64,000 nt of DNA from JAJCYK01 sp965212195 (lineage in GTDB: Bacteria; Bacteroidota; Bacteroidia; Cytophagales; Cyclobacteriaceae). The stretch spans positions 1 through 64,000 of the forward strand of contig CBDBUW010000002.1 of assembly GCA_965212195.1 (NCBI GenBank), written 5' to 3'. Both the position numbers and the translations under genes were made by a program. Positions 60,191 through 64,000 of this stretch are shown piece after piece. Positions within the stretch are counted from its first letter, which is position 1. Every line of letters starts with the position of its first letter. The notes beneath the pieces were generated by a model. The model was not told the DNA's origin, did no database searches, and saw only the letters and a program-made list of their open reading frames with translations.

Positions 60191-62587
60191 ATGTTAGTTG
60201 TAAAAAGAGACGGTAGAAGAGAGTCTGTCAAATTTGACAAGATCACTTCCCGCATTGAGAAGCTGTGCTATGGGCTGGACATGAACTACATTGAACCAGT
60301 GGATATTGCGAAGAAGGTTATCTCGGGAATTTATGACGGGGTTACTACTGTGGAATTAGACAACTTAGCTGCTGAAACAGCCGCCTCGCTAACCACTAAA
60401 CATCCGGATTTTGCCAAACTTGCCGCTCGTGTAGCCATTTCTAATTTACATAAGGTTACTAGTAAGTCGTTTTCCAATACTATGAAACGACTTTATACCT
60501 ACGTAGATGCTAAAACCGGAGAGAATGCACCCTTAGTTTCCAAAGAGACCTACGGTATCGTTAAAAAGAATGCAGCTCTTTTAGATTCCAGCATAATATA
60601 TGACCGGGATTTCAGCTACGACTATTTTGGGTTTAAGACGTTAGAGCGCTCCTACCTTATGAAGATCGACGGTAAGATCGTAGAACGGCCCCAACACATG
60701 TTAATGCGTGTGGCCGTGGGAATTCATGGTAAAGATATCGAAGCTGCTATCGAAACCTATAACTTACTCTCCGAGAAGTGGTTCACCCACGCCACTCCTA
60801 CCCTGTTCAACGCAGGTACTCCCAAGCCTCAATTGTCCTCGTGTTTCTTGCTCACCATGAAGGATGACAGCATCGATGGCATCTACGATACTTTAAAGCA
60901 ATGTGCCAAGATCTCGCAATCTGCCGGCGGAATCGGACTAAGCATTCACAACATCCGCGCCAAAGGTTCTTATATCAAAGGGACCGGAGGGACTTCCAAC
61001 GGGATAGTTCCTATGCTGCGCAATTTCGACATGACCGCCCGCTATGTAGATCAGGGTGGTGGTAAGAGGAAGGGGAGTTTTGCTATTTATCTGGAGCCTT
61101 GGCATGCCGATATCTTTACCTTCCTGGATCTTAAGAAAAATCACGGTAAAGAAGAATTGAGGGCTCGTGACCTGTTTTATGCATTGTGGGTGTCGGACTT
61201 GTTTATGAAACGAGTCCAGGACAATGCCGATTGGTCGCTTTTCTGCCCAAATGAGGCGCCAGGACTGGCAGATTGTTATGGCGAAGAGTTTGAGAAACTC
61301 TATTTAAAGTATGAGAAGGAAGGACGTTACCGTAAGCAGGTAAAAGCTCAGGATCTTTGGTTCGAAGTTTTGGAGGCACAGATCGAGACAGGAACACCTT
61401 ATATGTTATATAAGGACGCTGCCAACAAAAAATCCAATCAGAAAAACCTGGGAACCATTAAATCCAGTAACCTCTGTACGGAAATTATCGAATACACCTC
61501 ACCGGACGAAGTGGCTGTATGTAACCTGGCCTCTATTGCGTTACCCAAATTCGTTGCTGAAGATGGCACCTTCGATCATCAGAAATTATATGACATCACC
61601 TATGTCGTTACTAAAAATCTCAACAAAGTAATTGATGTCAATTACTATCCGGTAAAGGAAGCGCAAAACTCCAACATGCGACACCGACCAATTGGTATTG
61701 GTGTTCAGGGCTTGGCGGATACTTTCATCAAATTGCGTATGCCTTTTGACTCGGATGAAGCTAAAGGTTTGAACCGGGATATTTTTGAAACCATTTATTT
61801 TGCTTCCATGACCGCCTCCAAGGATTTGGCCAAGGTGGATGGTCCTTATGAAAGCTTTAAAGGTTCACCGGTATCCAAAGGAATTTTTCAGTTTGATATG
61901 TGGGGAGTAACTCCCGGTTCAAATCGATGGGATTGGGACAACCTGAAGAAAGAAGTGAAAAAACACGGTGCGCGTAACTCCTTATTACTAGCGCCGATGC
62001 CCACCGCTTCTACATCACAAATTCTGGGGAACAACGAATGTTTTGAGCCCTATACCTCCAATATCTATACCCGCCGTACGCTAAGCGGGGAGTTTATTGT
62101 AGTAAACAAACATCTGTTAAAAGATTTGATCAAGCTGGGTCTGTGGAATAACAGTATGAAGAATCGTTTAATTGAGGCCAATGGTTCCATTCAAAACATA
62201 CCGGAAATCCCTCAAAACATTAAAGATCTCTACAAGACGGTTTGGGAAATTTCTCAAAAGGTGATCATCGAAATGTCGGCCGAACGCGGGGCTTATATTT
62301 GCCAAAGTCAGAGTATGAACATACATATTCAGGATCCCAATTTTGGTAAAATGACCTCCATGCACTTCTATGCTTGGAAATTGGGATTGAAAACAGGCAT
62401 GTATTATCTGCGATCAAAAGCCGCTACCGATGCCATTAAATTTACCTTGGATAAAGAGGCAATTCAAGAATCGCAGCCAGAGTCTGAAGCTGCCCCTGAG
62501 GAATCTGAAGTGTCTATGACACAAAAACAGTCCGACATGCAATGTTCCCTTGATAACCCCGATGATTGCATTGCTTGTGGCAGTTAA
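60191..62587 (+). CDS. nrdA: Ribonucleoside-diphosphate reductase class Ia, alpha subunit
   Basis: The 798-residue protein has an N-terminal ATP-cone (MLVVKRDGRRESVKFDKI), which gives overall activity control. Active-site cysteines are Cys218 (QLSSCFLL), Cys429 (SNLCTEI) and Cys444 (VAVCNLAS), at the same residue numbers as mammalian R1. The C-terminal CIACGS motif is the shuttle cysteine pair that is reduced by thioredoxin. It makes all four deoxynucleoside diphosphates. The linker before the tail (about 755-785) is Glu/Ser-rich. A strong terminator follows. Confidence 0.98.
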   Translation: MLVVKRDGRRESVKFDKITSRIEKLCYGLDMNYIEPVDIAKKVISGIYDGVTTVELDNLAAETAASLTTKHPDFAKLAARVAISNLHKVTSKSFSNTMKRLYTYVDAKTGENAPLVSKETYGIVKKNAALLDSSIIYDRDFSYDYFGFKTLERSYLMKIDGKIVERPQHMLMRVAVGIHGKDIEAAIETYNLLSEKWFTHATPTLFNAGTPKPQLSSCFLLTMKDDSIDGIYDTLKQCAKISQSAGGIGLSIHNIRAKGSYIKGTGGTSNGIVPMLRNFDMTARYVDQGGGKRKGSFAIYLEPWHADIFTFLDLKKNHGKEELRARDLFYALWVSDLFMKRVQDNADWSLFCPNEAPGLADCYGEEFEKLYLKYEKEGRYRKQVKAQDLWFEVLEAQIETGTPYMLYKDAANKKSNQKNLGTIKSSNLCTEIIEYTSPDEVAVCNLASIALPKFVAEDGTFDHQKLYDITYVVTKNLNKVIDVNYYPVKEAQNSNMRHRPIGIGVQGLADTFIKLRMPFDSDEAKGLNRDIFETIYFASMTASKDLAKVDGPYESFKGSPVSKGIFQFDMWGVTPGSNRWDWDNLKKEVKKHGARNSLLLAPMPTASTSQILGNNECFEPYTSNIYTRRTLSGEFIVVNKHLLKDLIKLGLWNNSMKNRLIEANGSIQNIPEIPQNIKDLYKTVWEISQKVIIEMSAERGAYICQSQSMNIHIQDPNFGKMTSMHFYAWKLGLKTGMYYLRSKAATDAIKFTLDKEAIQESQPESEAAPEESEVSMTQKQSDMQCSLDNPDDCIACGS

Positions 62588-62617
62588 AGAGGTTTAGTTC
62601 CACTAAACACTAAACTA

Positions 62618-62665
62618 AAAAAGTCCTGACAGATCCCGGGCTATGCCGGGACGCCAGGACTTTTT
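62618..62665 (+). terminator. Terminator of nrdB-nrdA
   Basis: An outer stem AAAAAGTCCTG/CAGGACTTTTT encloses a second GC-rich hairpin (CCCGG/CCGGG). The T-rich exit reads TTTTTATTT. It starts 31 bp after the nrdA stop. Confidence 0.88.
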
Positions 62666-62738
62666 ATTTAAATCAGGGAACAACTGATCAACGGGTTATC
62701 TATAAGACGCAGGAAATTTTTAAATGGTTGGCAAGGTC

Positions 62739-62765
62739 AAAAAAAAACCCGATGCTAAGATCGGG
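62739..62765 (-). terminator. Terminator of the BON-LysM gene
   Basis: On the minus strand, CCCGAT/ATCGGG with a 6-nt loop is followed by nine T residues, starting 10 bp after the gene's stop codon. Confidence 0.9.
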
Positions 62766-62774
62766 CTAGATGTT

Positions 62775-63266
62775 TTAATTTTCCATTAGAGGCGGAATTC
62801 TCAAAACTTGTCCGGGGTAAATCTTGTCCGGATGCTCCAACATAGGACGATTCGCCTCGAAAATAATATTGTATTTGCTGGCATTGCCATACTGAGCTTT
62901 AGCAATCTTAGATAAGTAATCTCCTGCCTGGACAGTATAATACACTGCTTCTGGTTCCTTGTTCAGTACATCGATCTGATTATCGACCTGAGAAACACCG
63001 TTTACATTACCTACCGCCAATACCGCTTTCTCAGCAATTTCTTGAGTTTCTGTGGTACCATTAATGGTGGCCACACCACCACTGAATTTAACATCCAGCT
63101 CCTGAACAGGAATGTCCATTTTGCGAACTACATTTTCTAATGCTTCAGAAGCCCTGGATTCCGCCGCAGCTTTTTTCGCAGCTTTCTCTTCCGGGGTGGG
63201 GCCTGCGGGTTCGTCGGTCCCGAATATTTTGGAGCCTGCTCCCTTGATAAAATCTATTAATCCCAT
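62775..63266 (-). CDS. BON- and LysM-domain protein (Kbp/YgaU-like)
   Basis: The 163-residue protein has an Ala/Lys/Glu-rich N-terminal helix, a BON domain (about 50-105, with LDVKFSGGVATINGTTETQ and NVNGVSQVDNQIDV) and a C-terminal LysM domain (YYTVQAGDYLSKIAKAQYG to QVLRIPP). The layout equals Kbp/YgaU, a potassium-binding protein in E. coli. There is no signal peptide, which agrees with a cytosolic protein despite the LysM domain. It is monocistronic, with its own terminator. Confidence 0.9.
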   Translation of the reverse strand: MGLIDFIKGAGSKIFGTDEPAGPTPEEKAAKKAAAESRASEALENVVRKMDIPVQELDVKFSGGVATINGTTETQEIAEKAVLAVGNVNGVSQVDNQIDVLNKEPEAVYYTVQAGDYLSKIAKAQYGNASKYNIIFEANRPMLEHPDKIYPGQVLRIPPLMEN

Positions 63267-63345
63267 AATAAAAAGGTTTAAAGTTAAAGTTCGGTCAATA
63301 TAGATAATAAGCCACCAGCCGCCAACATTTTTCGATAAATGCAGC

Positions 63346-63828
63346 TCATTTTTCGATGGACAATATTTGACTTAAATCTTCTAAGTACTGTACATCAACC
63401 TCATCAAAAGCACCCACTTCATCACTGTCAACATCCATTACCAAGGTTACCATTCCATTACTGAAAAACGGAACCACAATCTCCGATCGAGAAGCTGCAT
63501 TACAGGCTATATGTCCGGGAAACTCCCTTACATCATATACCACAACGGTGCGTGCTTCCTGCCAGGCCGTTCCACATACACCTTTGCCCTTGCCAATCCG
63601 TGTGCAGGCTACCGGTCCTTGAAATGGTCCTAGTACCAATTCATCACCTTTTACCAGATAAAATCCTACCCAAAAAAAGCCTAAAGCCTGCTTTAGTGCA
63701 GCCGCTACATTGGATAGGTTTGCAATCAGGTCCCTCTCATCAGCTACCAGGGCATTTATTTGGGGCAATAGGGCGCGATACTTTTCCTCCTTACTTAAAG
63801 AGTCGGCAATAATGATTTCCTCAGCCAT
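63346..63828 (-). CDS. msrC: Free methionine-(R)-sulfoxide reductase (GAF-domain)
   Basis: The 160-residue GAF protein has the fRMsr cysteines Cys75, Cys85 and Cys109, with the spacing 10 and 24 that marks the characterised enzymes (GPVACTRI, GVCGTAW, HIACNAASRSEIVVP). It reduces free Met-R-sulfoxide through a disulfide exchange. The GAF fold starts near ALGFFWVGFY. Its start overlaps the end of the upstream gene by 8 bp, so the two are cotranscribed. A signalling GAF protein is unlikely given the cysteine set. Confidence 0.93.
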   Translation of the reverse strand: MAEEIIIADSLSKEEKYRALLPQINALVADERDLIANLSNVAAALKQALGFFWVGFYLVKGDELVLGPFQGPVACTRIGKGKGVCGTAWQEARTVVVYDVREFPGHIACNAASRSEIVVPFFSNGMVTLVMDVDSDEVGAFDEVDVQYLEDLSQILSIEK

Positions 63829-64000
63829 GGTTTATTTGATTATAAAAAATTCGCAAACGATCCTCTCCCAATAAACGCTCCTCCTCACAATTAGTATTCA
63901 AAACCGGGGCTTTAATACCTTCGCCAAATAAATGGGGAGCCACAAACACCCGTGCCTCATCCCAATGGTCCCCTTCCGTCATACTTTGTAAGAGCATGGC
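63821..64000 (-). CDS. ribD: C-terminal end of a RibD-like riboflavin biosynthesis protein (partial)
   Basis: The frame enters the window at base 64000 and runs 59 codons to a TGA at 63821-63823. The tail LLQSMTEGDHWDEARVFVA, then the segment FGEGIKAPVLNTN and a final LRIFYNQINHG, resembles the end of the reductase domain of bifunctional RibD (deaminase/reductase), where DEARVF and FGxGIxAP recur in this phylum. The deaminase domain and the catalytic residues lie outside the window. Only 59 residues are visible, so the assignment is tentative. It overlaps the start of the sulfoxide reductase gene by 8 bp. Confidence 0.65.
   Translation of the reverse strand, partial: AMLLQSMTEGDHWDEARVFVAPHLFGEGIKAPVLNTNCEEERLLGEDRLRIFYNQINHG

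Overview
The window is chromosomal DNA from a member of the Bacteroidota. Several things show this. Promoters fit the phylum pattern TTTG-N19-TAnnTTTG, clearest upstream of rplU, tRNA-Ser and atpD. There is a very large secreted protein with a C-terminal type IX secretion (T9SS) sorting domain, an 82-residue ATP synthase epsilon subunit, a DnaJ with only two zinc-finger motifs, a WbqC-family protein, a lipoprotein and many phylum-typical conserved proteins. The exact genus cannot be read from the sequence; a free-living relative of the Saprospirales, Cytophagales or Flavobacteriales fits. Most of the window is housekeeping DNA with no insertion sequence, CRISPR array or prophage.

Layout. 1-5.7 kb: 3' part of htpG, a class II aldolase abutting mtnA (methylthioribose metabolism), lpdA and fabG. 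5.7-10.2 kb: a membrane-anchored von Willebrand A-like protein and a class A penicillin-binding protein. 10.2-20.3 kb, minus strand: the accessory highlight, a three-gene cluster encoding a small exported protein with a Kre9-like domain and a C-terminal membrane segment, a giant secreted protein of about 2,698 residues with twenty 97-residue repeats, and a secreted caspase-fold protein whose catalytic His and Cys positions are Tyr and Val. The giant gene is split by one extra base. 20.4-26.2 kb: clpC, a WbqC-family gene, mltG, a YbgC-type thioesterase and yihY. 26.2-26.7 kb: tRNA-Ser(UGA) and tRNA-Leu(CAG), with a duplicated tRNA-Ser 3' end that looks like an integration scar.

26.7-39.4 kb: lipoprotein, pirin, an alkyltransferase-like gene with a disrupted start, a sodium:solute symporter, clpS-recR, an aspartate aminotransferase, hemE, the L-serine dehydratase alpha part, two membrane proteins, upp, an M42-type peptidase and the operon hpt-adk-obg. 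39.5-49 kb: grpE-dnaJ, an exported beta-repeat protein, an ABC exporter pair (NatAB-like), an orphan histidine kinase, atpD-atpC, a MORN-like exported protein and a YraN nuclease-like protein. 49-57.4 kb: a dense plus-strand run, pgi-manA-lipB-conserved protein-exonuclease, then rnr-polyprenyl synthase-rhomboid. 57.4-64 kb: a 573-bp gene-less stretch, a 40-residue membrane microprotein, rplU-rpmA, nrdB-nrdA (eukaryote-like class Ia ribonucleotide reductase), a BON-LysM protein, free methionine-R-sulfoxide reductase and the 3' end of a gene resembling ribD.

Working connections: HtpG, ClpC/ClpS and GrpE/DnaJ cover protein quality control. Hpt, Adk, Upp and NrdAB cover nucleotide supply. The penicillin-binding protein and MltG act on peptidoglycan. 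The best candidate for an undescribed system is the 10.2-20.3 kb surface cluster.
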